A stretch of 27,406 bases of DNA from JANXXV01 sp038200305 (GTDB lineage: Bacteria > Acidobacteriota > Terriglobia > Bryobacterales > Bryobacteraceae), in contig JBBPYD010000136.1 in the NCBI GenBank assembly GCA_038200305.1, positions 1 through 27,406 on the forward strand, in the 5' to 3' direction. Both the position numbers and the translations under genes were made by a program. This document shows, one piece after another, positions 7,542 to 14,962 of this stretch (its first letter is position 1; the number at the start of each line of letters is the position of its first letter). The notes beneath the pieces are model-generated. The model saw only the letters and a list, made by a program, of their open reading frames with translations. It was not told the DNA's origin and made no database searches.

Positions 7542-9380
7542 ATGTCTGAATATTTAGACGGTTACGAGGCGTCTAAGATAGAGACAGTGGCGAGCCTACG
7601 GCTTATTTCCTATTCGATCCTGGCAACCTACCTTACTTTGGCTGCTGGCAATCTTGAATTGCGCGCACAGCCCGCTCCGTCCAAACACGCGTTTTTCCCG
7701 TTGAAAGACATCCGCCCTGGGATGCACGCCGTCGGGCGCACGGTGTTCAGCGGTGACAAGGTAGAGGAGTTTCAGGTTGAAATCCTGGGTGTCCTGGAAA
7801 ACAGCGGCCCCAAGCAGTCCATCGTTCTCGCCCGCCTGTCCGGCGGTCCCCTGGAAAGAACTGGTGTCATGCAGGGCATGAGCGGCAGCCCCGTCTACAT
7901 CGACGGCAAATTGGCCGGTGCGGTAGCCATGGGTTTCCCGTTCTCCAAAGAGCCTATCGCCGGTATTCGGCCCATTGAAGAAATGATGCGCGATTCACTC
8001 ACCCGGCAGCCGAAACAGCTTGCCGCCCGCGCGAAACTCTCAGACTCATCCCTCACGGCAAACTTCCCAAAACGAGATCCAGCCGGACCGTTCGATACAA
8101 AGCTAATCGATATCGCAACGCCCGTTTCTTTCAACGGATTCAGTTCCGGTACCCTGGAACAGTTCGCACCACAGTTGCGCGCGCTCGGCTTGGAACCGCG
8201 CCAGGGAATCTCCGGCGGCAGAACCCCGGCGAACAGCAAGTCTCCCAGCAAGCCACTTCTGCCTGGGTCCATGATTACCGTCCAACTCATTTCCGGAGAC
8301 CTGAGCGTGGGTGCGGATGGAACGGTCACGCATGTGGATGGAAACCAGATCTATGCGTTTGGGCATCGCTTTCTTTCCGTCGGCAGCACCGAACTGCCGT
8401 TCGCCCGTGCCTCGGTAATCGCGTTGCTGCCCAATCTGTCCTCCTCGTTCAAAATTTCGAGTACAGGGGAATGGCTGGGCGCAATCACCTCCGATCACAA
8501 CACCGCGGTTTCGGGCGAACTGGGCCGCCGCCCCCGCATGGTGCCGCTCTCTATTTCCGTTAAGAATGGCGGAGGGACGGCCAGCTACCACATGGAAATT
8601 GTGAATGACCGGCTGCTCTCTCCGCTTCTGATACAGATGGCCATGTACTCCGCGCTGGAATCCACTGAGAGGACGCTCGGGGCTTCGAGTATCGGCCTTC
8701 ATGGCACGGTCGAGTTTGAGAACGAATCCGTGCCGGTACGTTTTGACAACTTCTATGCAGGCGATTTCAATGTACCCTTGCAAGCATCGCTGGCCACCTC
8801 GATGCCGATTGCCTACGCTCTGCAAAACAATCTGGATTCGCTCCGGCTGAAGAGTATTAGTCTCGAAATCGATTCCTTCGCGGAGAAGAAGCAGATGCAG
8901 ATCGATCAAGTCTGGGCATCGAAGCGCATGGTGCGTCCCGGTGAACAGGTTGAGATCACGGCTTTGCTGTCGGGGGAAAATGGGACGGAACTCACCAAGA
9001 AACTCGCTTATACTGTCCCGATCGGAGCGCCGCTCGGAACGTTATACTTCACCGTCGCCGACGGAAGCACAACCAACAGTTCGGAATACAGGCAGTTCTC
9101 AGTTACCCAGCCGCGTCCTTCGGCGCAAATCGTATCCTTCCTTAATGGACTGAGAGGGAACCGCAAGGCGTATTTACGAGTCTGGCGTGCCGGCCCTTCC
9201 TATCAAATCGAGGGTGAGGACCTGCCCGGTCCACCGCCCTCCCTATCGATGATCCTTGCCAGAACGCAGCCGGCTTCGGCTTCAGTTCCCAGATCCTCGA
9301 AGGTCGCGGAAATGGAATTCAGCGCGGGAGAAGCGGTGATATCGGGATCGAAAACAGTTCAGGTGGAAGTAAAGGAATGA
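7542..9380 (+). CDS. Secreted SpoIVB-like peptidase S55 family protein
   Basis: 612 residues. The N-terminus is hydrophobic (about 18-41, ending near ELRAQ), so it is exported. No SD stands before the ATG at 7542; a GTG at 7587 in the same frame would give a more typical signal peptide and is a real alternative start. Residues ~75-150 carry the Ser half of the S55 fold: a KVEEFQVEILGV strand, then MQGMSGSPVY at 110-119 and GKLAGAV. Residues ~258-300 carry the His half: GTVTHVDGNQIYAFGHRFL with His275. In B. subtilis SpoIVB the His half comes first, so this protein is arranged the other way round. The rest (~360-612) is beta-rich with no recognised domain. Its TGA overlaps the next ATG by 4 bases, so it is coupled to the propeller protein. 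Confidence 0.85.
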   Translation: MSEYLDGYEASKIETVASLRLISYSILATYLTLAAGNLELRAQPAPSKHAFFPLKDIRPGMHAVGRTVFSGDKVEEFQVEILGVLENSGPKQSIVLARLSGGPLERTGVMQGMSGSPVYIDGKLAGAVAMGFPFSKEPIAGIRPIEEMMRDSLTRQPKQLAARAKLSDSSLTANFPKRDPAGPFDTKLIDIATPVSFNGFSSGTLEQFAPQLRALGLEPRQGISGGRTPANSKSPSKPLLPGSMITVQLISGDLSVGADGTVTHVDGNQIYAFGHRFLSVGSTELPFARASVIALLPNLSSSFKISSTGEWLGAITSDHNTAVSGELGRRPRMVPLSISVKNGGGTASYHMEIVNDRLLSPLLIQMAMYSALESTERTLGASSIGLHGTVEFENESVPVRFDNFYAGDFNVPLQASLATSMPIAYALQNNLDSLRLKSISLEIDSFAEKKQMQIDQVWASKRMVRPGEQVEITALLSGENGTELTKKLAYTVPIGAPLGTLYFTVADGSTTNSSEYRQFSVTQPRPSAQIVSFLNGLRGNRKAYLRVWRAGPSYQIEGEDLPGPPPSLSMILARTQPASASVPRSSKVAEMEFSAGEAVISGSKTVQVEVKE

Positions 9381-11620
9381 ATCGACAGATCGTTCGGCTG
9401 CTCTGCGCCGTGCTCCTTTTGCCGGCTTTAACATTCGCGGCGAGCACCGCGGCGTGGGAAATGTCCAGTTACCAGGATTTCATCCGTGGCAAGTTTCAGG
9501 GTGTATCTCTCACGCGAGATGGCGGCCTCATGCTCGCTCCCAGCCTGGACACGATCTTCGATTCCGATCAGCCATCCATTTGGAGCGTTGCGCAAGGCGC
9601 GGACGGAACTCTCTACCTCGGCACCGGTCACCACGGACGCGTTTTCCGCGTGGACGGCCCTGGAAAAAGCTCCGTTCTCTGGACTGCTCCGCAATCGGAA
9701 GTGTTCGCAATCGCGGTAGGTCCGGATGGAGCCGTGTACGCTGGAACCTCACCCAATGGCAAGGTCTACCGCATACAGAATGGCGCCGCAACGGAATACT
9801 TTGCTCCCGAAGCGAAGTACATCTGGGCGTTAGCATTCGGCAAGGATGGAGCCCTTTACGCCGGTACCGGGGATCAGGGCAAAATCTTCCGCATTACCGC
9901 CGCTGGTAAAGGAGAGCTTTATTACGATACTGGCCAATCTCATATCACGTGCCTCTCCATGGACGCGGAGGGCCGGCTCTTAGCTGGTACTGAGCCAAAC
10001 GGAATCCTGTACCGCATTACGGCCAAAGACAAGGCATTCGTGCTATACGATGCAAACCTTCCGGAGATTCGCGCCATCGCCACCGATCCATCTGGAGCGA
10101 TTTACATAGCCGCTCTCGGCGGATCGGTTGGGCAGCGCACCGCGGCAGCAGCGGCGGCGTCGGGAACCACGGTAACCCCGGTGACCGCGCCCGGCACATC
10201 CATCACTGTGACCGAGGAAGCTCAATCGGCCGTCGACATAAAAACGAAAGCGGAAACTCCAAAGGCGCCCCCCGCCCCTGCCGCTCCCATCGTGGCGCCC
10301 GTGCCCGATATGACAGGCGTTGAAAAATCGGCGCTCTACAAAATCAATCCGGATAATACAGTGGGGACCATCTGGAGCTCAAAGGAAGAGAATGCCTACG
10401 ACCTCCTGGTTTCCGGAGATCAGATTTTCTTCTCAACTGACGGACAGGGCCGCATCTACCGCCTGAACGCCGATCGCCGGATCACACTCCTGGCCCAAAC
10501 CAATGAGGGAGAGACCACGCGGCTGTTGTCCTCGGGCGGCTCTCTGATTGCCGCTACCGGGACCATGGGGAAGATTCTTCGTCTGAGCGCCGGTGCCGGC
10601 CCGAGCGGTTCGTTTGAATCCCCCGTACACGATGCTTCCACCGTGGCGCGCTGGGGGCAGTTGAGCTGGCGAGCCCAAAAAGACGCTGCAAGCGGCTTGG
10701 TGTTCCGCACGCGCTCTGGAAATTCGGCCCGGCCCGACAAGACCTGGAGCGACTGGTCTGAGCCGGTTTCTGCGCCAAACGGTTCCTCGGTTAAGAGCCC
10801 GAACGCACGGTTTGTTCAATGGAAAGCGGAACTGAGCGGGACCGCCGGCGCTTCTCCGGTATTGACCGGGGTCACGCTGTCCTATTTGCCGCAGAACACT
10901 CCACCTATCGTCAAGTCCATCAATGTGACCACACAGATCGGCGCGGCCGCCAGTTCCGGGAAGTCCGCTACGGCGCCGTCCGCTTCCACTGGAGTCTACA
11001 GCATCACGGTTACCGATACGGGTGAGTCCAGTGCGGCCACCTCATCGGGAACTCCCACCCAAACCATTTCGCGCGGACTTTCTCAACAGATCCAGATCAA
11101 TTGGCAGGCCGAGGATCCGGATGGCGACCGGCTCGTCTACGCCCTCTATTTCCGCGGGGAAGATGAGCGCCAGTGGAAGTTGCTACGGGCAAACTTCGCC
11201 GATACCTCCATGCTTCTCGACGGAGAGGTTTTTGCGGATGGCAAGTATCTCTTCCGCGTAGTCGCTTCCGACAAAATGGCGAATGCAGCCGGCGCAGCCA
11301 GGGAATCCGAACTTATCAGCGCCCCGATTTTGTTTGATAATACACCCCCATCCGTGAGCGCGAGGCCAGCCCGGCGTAGCGGCTCGAACGTGGAAGTAGA
11401 TATCGAGGCCCGCGATACCGCGTCCGCTTTACGGCGTGCCGAGTACTCGCTCGACGCAGCCTCCTGGATTCCCATCGATCCCATAGACGGCGTGCTGGAC
11501 GGTCTGCAGGAACAGTTTCACTTGCGCTTGGAGAACGTGTCTGCGGGTGAGCATTTGATCGTTATCCGCGTGTTCGACAGCGCAAATAATGTGGGGCTCG
11601 CCAAAGTAGCCGTGCGCTGA
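9377..11620 (+). CDS. Secreted beta-propeller protein with C-terminal Ig/fibronectin-like domains
   Basis: 747 residues with a signal peptide at about 1-22. From ~65 to ~230 there are at least four blades with a repeated pattern of G-x-DG-x-LYxGT followed by G-KVYRI or GRVFRV, as in the NHL and two-component-regulator propeller groups. A low-complexity Ala/Pro/Thr linker lies near 255-315, after which two more blades appear (~315-410). The C-terminal half (~420-747) is beta-sandwich-like: a phrase with DPDGDRLVYALYF, then DNTPPSVSARP and a last domain with ALRRAEYSLD, typical of adhesive or glycan-binding modules. No catalytic motif was seen. It overlaps the S55 gene by ATGA, so the two are made together and may act on the same target at the cell surface; this is inferred. 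Confidence 0.75.
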   Translation: MNRQIVRLLCAVLLLPALTFAASTAAWEMSSYQDFIRGKFQGVSLTRDGGLMLAPSLDTIFDSDQPSIWSVAQGADGTLYLGTGHHGRVFRVDGPGKSSVLWTAPQSEVFAIAVGPDGAVYAGTSPNGKVYRIQNGAATEYFAPEAKYIWALAFGKDGALYAGTGDQGKIFRITAAGKGELYYDTGQSHITCLSMDAEGRLLAGTEPNGILYRITAKDKAFVLYDANLPEIRAIATDPSGAIYIAALGGSVGQRTAAAAAASGTTVTPVTAPGTSITVTEEAQSAVDIKTKAETPKAPPAPAAPIVAPVPDMTGVEKSALYKINPDNTVGTIWSSKEENAYDLLVSGDQIFFSTDGQGRIYRLNADRRITLLAQTNEGETTRLLSSGGSLIAATGTMGKILRLSAGAGPSGSFESPVHDASTVARWGQLSWRAQKDAASGLVFRTRSGNSARPDKTWSDWSEPVSAPNGSSVKSPNARFVQWKAELSGTAGASPVLTGVTLSYLPQNTPPIVKSINVTTQIGAAASSGKSATAPSASTGVYSITVTDTGESSAATSSGTPTQTISRGLSQQIQINWQAEDPDGDRLVYALYFRGEDERQWKLLRANFADTSMLLDGEVFADGKYLFRVVASDKMANAAGAARESELISAPILFDNTPPSVSARPARRSGSNVEVDIEARDTASALRRAEYSLDAASWIPIDPIDGVLDGLQEQFHLRLENVSAGEHLIVIRVFDSANNVGLAKVAVR

Positions 11621-11639
11621 ACCCGTGTCCACATAGGGC

Positions 11640-11918
11640 TTAGCGGGAACCCAGAAAGCGCGAAACGTCATCATGAGTACCAAGAAGGATGAAGACAGCT
11701 TCGCGCTTTCTGAGCTCGAAGACAGCACGCAATGAGATCCCGATTCGTACCTCCCACAATCCGGATGCGTGTATCTTTCGCAGACCCAAGCCTTTGCTTT
11801 TGCCGGGATCGGTTAGGGCCGTTTGAAGCCGTAGCAATAGTGGCAGAACCTCTGCCTGCTGTTCAACAGCAAGACGCCCGCAGCCGCGAACGAAGCCCGG
11901 TTGAAGAGTAATCGTCAA
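11640..11918 (-). CDS. RelE/ParE-superfamily type II toxin
   Basis: 92 residues. The pattern LRKIHASGLWEVRI followed by a basic strand (AVFELRKREAVFILLGTHD) is the typical C-terminal half of RelE/YafQ-type mRNA interferases; the helical half before it (ALTDPGKSKGLGL) also fits. The Arg at the centre of the EVRI and LRAVFEL strands would serve as active-site base residues in this family. The start codon is TTG at 11918, overlapping the antitoxin's TGA by 4 bases (TTGA), which is the usual coupled layout. The order is antitoxin first. Expected to cut or block mRNA on ribosomes when the antitoxin is lost; activity is not proven and the protein could be inactive. Confidence 0.78.
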   Translation of the reverse strand: MTITLQPGFVRGCGRLAVEQQAEVLPLLLRLQTALTDPGKSKGLGLRKIHASGLWEVRIGISLRAVFELRKREAVFILLGTHDDVSRFLGSR

Positions 11919-12193
11919 CGCCGCTTCTTAGCCATTTCGTGCTTTAGATGGGCCACCGCCGCGACCATATTCGGGAATGATTTACCTTTCTCTGCATCAA
12001 CCCGTTTGTGCAGTTTCGCCGCTTGCTCATCTGTCAGTGTGAGCGGCGCAAATTGCAAATCGGCATCCGTGATCGGCGTAAGAGTGGCCACCGGCCTGGA
12101 ATCCTTTATGATTACGACCTCCTCCCCCTTCTGCGCCAGTTCGATCAGCTCGCCCAGGTGCTTCCGTGTTTCGGTAATGGATCTTGTAATCAT
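11915..12193 (-). CDS. Phd/YefM-family antitoxin
   Basis: 92 residues. The N-terminus ITETRKHLGELIELAQKGEEV is the DNA-binding and dimerisation fold of Phd/YefM antitoxins, followed by VVIIKDSRPVATLTP, the classic second strand of that family. Residues ~50-92 form a charged tail that would wrap the toxin. The gene starts 19 bases after the stop of pyruvate kinase on the same strand, and its likely operator lies in that gap. It should bind DNA and repress the operon, with tighter binding as a complex with the toxin. This is family knowledge, not shown here. Confidence 0.88.
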   Translation of the reverse strand: MITRSITETRKHLGELIELAQKGEEVVIIKDSRPVATLTPITDADLQFAPLTLTDEQAAKLHKRVDAEKGKSFPNMVAAVAHLKHEMAKKRR

Positions 12194-12217
12194 AAAGTTA
12201 TTTTACCGTAATTTACC
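12194..12217 (-). promoter_or_regulatory. Likely operator/promoter of the toxin-antitoxin operon
   Basis: The short gap between the antitoxin start and the pyk stop holds two overlapping palindromes, TTACcGTAA (12203-12211) and GTAAtTTAC (12208-12216), with TTTACC repeated directly at 12202-12207 and 12212-12217. On the minus strand a TAAAAT hexamer ends 6 bases before the antitoxin ATG, so it could be a -10 for a nearly leaderless transcript. Dyad operators over the promoter are usual for Phd/YefM modules. The site overlaps the pyk stop codon. Confidence 0.5.
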
Positions 12218-13637
12218 AGAGTTCCCCAATCCGGTGCAGTTTCAAAAAGTTCGTAGTCCCCGGCCGCCCAATCGGCTGCCCCGCGATGTACACCACGCTG
12301 TCCCGCTCCTTCAGCCAATCCCCCTCCAACAGAATTCGATCCATGATCCTCATCATCTCTTCCGACGTGGTCGGCTCCGGCGACAACACCGGTACGATGC
12401 CGTAAATCAGCGATAACTGCCGAGCCACCGCCTCACTCGGCGTGAACGCAAAAATCGGGACCGGAGGCCGGTAACGCGAAACCAGCCGCGCGCTCGACCC
12501 GCTGGCCGTAAACACGATAATCGCTTTCGCGCCTTGCGTCTTAGCCGCCCGGTACGCCAGGTCCGCCACGATCTCCGCATACGCGAGAGTCCCCGCGCGC
12601 TTCGGCGGGTCCTTGTACCCGTGCGTTCGAACCGACCCTTCGGCCTCCACCGCAATCCTGGCCATCATCTTCGCCGCTTCCACTGGATATTTCCCGCTCG
12701 ACGTCTCCGCCGACAGCATCACCGCGTCCGTGCCGTCGTAAATCGCGTTCGCAATATCGCTCACCTCCGCGCGCGTCGGATACGGATGCTCAATCATCGA
12801 CTCCAACATCTGGGTCGCTGTGATCACGAACTTTCCGTGCTGCCTGGCGCGCTCAATGATCGACTTCTGGATGAACGGCACCTTCTCCAACGCCATTTCC
12901 ACGCCCAGATCCCCACGCGCCACCATCACGCCGTCCGATTCCTCCAAAATCTGATCGAGATTCTTCCAGCCCTCCGGTTTTTCGATCTTCGCAATAATCG
13001 GAACATGCGCATCGGCCTCTTCCAGGTAGAGCCGCAATTTCAGTACATCGTCGCGTTTCCGCACAAACGAGAGCGCGACGAAGTCGATCCCGGCCTCCAG
13101 CCCGAACCGCAGATCCGAAATGTCCTTCTTCGTCAACGATGACGTGGAAACTTCCACGCCCGGCAGATTGATCCCCTTCCGGTCTGCAATCGGACCGCCG
13201 CTCACCACCTCGCAAACCGCGTCAGTTGGGGTCCTGTCCACCACTCGGAGTTCCACACTGCCGTCCGCAAGCAATACCTGATCGCCGGGTTTTACATCTT
13301 TCACGAATTCCTTGTAGCTGGTGGAAGCACGCGCGCAAGTGCCCACCACCTGCTCTATCGTGATGTGGAACTGTGAGCCGGTTTCAAGCGTGCATCCGCC
13401 ATTTTCAAACGTGCCCAGGCGGATTTTCGGGCCCTGCAGGTCCAGCAGGATTCCCGCATGGACCTTCAGCTCCTCCGCAATCGAACGGACATTCTTCAAT
13501 CTCCGCGCGTGGTCGTCTTGTGTCCCATGGGACGCATTGAGGCGGAATACATCCACTCCGGCGCGGAATAACTGGCGTAATACTTCTGGCGAATCGCTGG
13601 CTGGGCCAAGCGTTGCGACTATTTTTGTGGTTCTCAT
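12213..13637 (-). CDS. pyk: Pyruvate kinase
   Basis: 474 residues, the normal length for a bacterial pyruvate kinase without an extra C-terminal domain. It converts phosphoenolpyruvate and ADP to pyruvate and ATP in the last step of glycolysis. The sequence begins with TKIVATLGP. Substrate residues are in RLNASH (Arg32, Asn34, Ser36, His37). The lid domain runs from about 70 to 165. The active-site stretch AKIEKPEG gives Lys217 and Glu219, and ARGDLGVE gives Asp243; then TATQMLESM follows, and an allosteric domain from ~350 to 474. All key residues are present, so the enzyme should be active. No clear SD is seen upstream. The 75 bases before it separate it from the dead restriction gene. Confidence 0.97.
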   Translation of the reverse strand: MRTTKIVATLGPASDSPEVLRQLFRAGVDVFRLNASHGTQDDHARRLKNVRSIAEELKVHAGILLDLQGPKIRLGTFENGGCTLETGSQFHITIEQVVGTCARASTSYKEFVKDVKPGDQVLLADGSVELRVVDRTPTDAVCEVVSGGPIADRKGINLPGVEVSTSSLTKKDISDLRFGLEAGIDFVALSFVRKRDDVLKLRLYLEEADAHVPIIAKIEKPEGWKNLDQILEESDGVMVARGDLGVEMALEKVPFIQKSIIERARQHGKFVITATQMLESMIEHPYPTRAEVSDIANAIYDGTDAVMLSAETSSGKYPVEAAKMMARIAVEAEGSVRTHGYKDPPKRAGTLAYAEIVADLAYRAAKTQGAKAIIVFTASGSSARLVSRYRPPVPIFAFTPSEAVARQLSLIYGIVPVLSPEPTTSEEMMRIMDRILLEGDWLKERDSVVYIAGQPIGRPGTTNFLKLHRIGELW

Positions 13638-13712
13638 GTTTGGGTGCGATGCGGTGACTAACCATTATTGCTTAGCCAATCCACATGTGCCCAAAACCAG
13701 CTTCCAGTGTTT

Positions 13713-14467
13713 TTACTTCTTTACGCTTTCCAAGAAAGCCAGGGCATGTCCTCTCAATGCAGCGGCAAGCCGCTGAAAGGTCAGATCTTCCGCGTCATAA
13801 CGGTGTTCTTGGAGTTAGTAGCCATGAGGAAGCAAGCGGAATTCTATAGCCGCTCAAGCACCAGCCGGCGGCAAAGCGATTGGTAGCGTGTGCTGTAGGG
13901 TACGCCCCGATAACGTTCGACGCATTTCTTTATTCCTTTGGATTCGCCTCGAAAGGCGGGATCGACCGCGAAACAGGGCTCCTTGTCCGCAACGGGAGTC
14001 TTTACGTTCTAGCGATCCTCGAGCAGGAAAAAGCAGCCAAGAAATGGCGCAGGGGAATTACCGAAACGACCCTCCCTGTACGCGGTCCATATGTCCCTGG
14101 CGCTCCCCACTGCTTCCTCGGAGCGGTTATTCACGTTGTTGCCGACGGACTTTCCCGCCTGCGACTTGAATTCCATCGCGAGGACCAGATGCTTTTCAGA
14201 CACGACTATCAGATCCCATTTTTTGGTAGCCCTGAAATAACCGGGCAGCTCCAGGGCGGTCCGTGTACGGACGTCGAGTCTCTTGAGACCGGCGCCGCAC
14301 AGAATATCCGCGACCAGGATCTCCAACGCACCCATCCGGGCGCCACCAGTTACCTCTCCGCGTGTTCCAGCATCTATTTTGCCGGATCTCACTTGCTTTC
14401 CTTTATTCTTCGATCGGGCGTCCCAGTAGCTTTGCACGGCATCTTGCAGTCTTCTGTCAATGTCCAA
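13713..14467 (-). pseudogene. Dead PaeR7I/XhoI-family type II restriction endonuclease
   Basis: Reading down from about 14467 (TTG, behind an AGGAG) one finds a full-length PaeR7I-type protein of ~250 residues that is broken in three places. The core is intact: RGEVTGG, then ELPGYFRATKKWDL with the catalytic Asp near 14214, and LAMEFKSQ with Glu-x-Lys near 14170, followed by GNNVNNRSEEAVGSA and IWTAYREG. After FFLLED the frame meets TAG at 14011-14009, continues with 54 family-like residues ending RRLVLERL, meets TAG again at 13846-13844 (a Tyr is usual there), and after 20 more residues needs a frame change near 13785 to reach DLTFQRLAAALRGHALAF and its stop at 13715-13713. The true start is uncertain. 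The gene is transcribed away from the methyltransferase tail and cannot give an active enzyme. Confidence 0.85.
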
Positions 14468-14748
14468 GCGCGGTCTCCATCTCCTGGCCGCCGATTCCGT
14501 AACCTGAAGGGCCACTCTTGTTGCGCATTGTCTATCCCGGCTACGGAAAGCCGCTCTCAGCCTTTCCGAATGAAGATCGGAGAGGGTCCTGGGATTGGGG
14601 GCGCGGATTCTCCGCAGGTATTGCGCCTGGAAGCGCAGATAACCACCGCGCATGCGCACGCCGTAGGATTCGACGAAAAATTGGCCGATGGCCGACATCA
14701 GCAGGCCGCGAGTACTTCGAGGTCCCAGTGGTCCGACTGGATGAAATA
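14457..14748 (-). pseudogene. C-terminal remnant of the cognate PaeR7I-type DNA methyltransferase
   Basis: Upstream of the endonuclease, on the same strand, about 95 residues read as the tail of an N6-adenine methyltransferase of this family: YFIQSDHWDLEVLAA in one frame (from 14748), then, after a one-base shift near 14700, LLMSAIGQFFVESYGV, RMRGGYLRFQAQYLRRIR and RSRDRQCATRVALQ. A further shift near 14505 would join YGIGGQEMETALGH and a TGA at 14459-14457, overlapping the endonuclease start. The catalytic half (SAM-binding and NPPY motifs, over 400 residues in known members) is missing because homology ends at ~14748. The second shift is less certain than the first. Without the methyltransferase an active endonuclease would harm the cell, so both were probably lost together. 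Confidence 0.75.
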
Positions 14749-14946
14749 GCCACCGGGCTGTCCTGGCTTTGCTACTTCCGCGCTCTTCAGCTTGGCCCGG
14801 CATCGCGAGTGGCTCCCGTCGATAAGCTCAGCGCCGCCCTGGTGATCCTGTTCGCCGCCGTCTTTTTGGGCGAGAGCATCACTCCCGTGAAAGCGATCGG
14901 CGGCCTGATCATCACCGCCGGCGCGGTTACGCTCGCCCTCGGCTAG
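14746..14946 (+). pseudogene. C-terminal half of a small EamA-family transporter
   Basis: From codon ATA at 14746 the plus strand encodes IATGLSWLCYFRALQLG, then ASRVAPVDKLSAALVILFAA, FLGESITPVKAIGGLI and a stop at 14944-14946. This is the second half of the ~140-residue EamA/DMT transporters, with the ATGxSWLCYxRALQLG and VxPxDKLS motifs and two membrane helices. About 75 N-terminal residues are absent; the open frame continues upstream to 14518, but that part is antisense to the methyltransferase remnant and shows no transporter sequence. The junction falls at ~14746-14750. The fragment has no start of its own and is very unlikely to work. Confidence 0.8.
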
Positions 14947-14962
14947 ATCCGGGCCTTTTGCA

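Noticed and set aside
8103..8909. 268-codon open frame on the minus strand
   Set aside because: Antisense to the S55 peptidase gene, whose motifs are clear; no own motif.
10141..10320. Ala/Pro/Thr-rich stretch as a possible repeat or recombination site
   Set aside because: It is a low-complexity linker within the propeller protein, with no regular DNA repeat.
13713..14467. Amber recoding: the two TAG codons in the endonuclease read as an amino acid
   Set aside because: TAG serves as normal stop in several intact genes nearby (for example at 184-186, 20545-20547, 23885-23887), and the same gene also has a frameshift, so decay is simpler.
13880..14749. 289-codon open frame on the plus strand
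   Set aside because: It is antisense to the endonuclease and methyltransferase remnants, whose family motifs are clear on the minus strand; its own sequence shows no domain.
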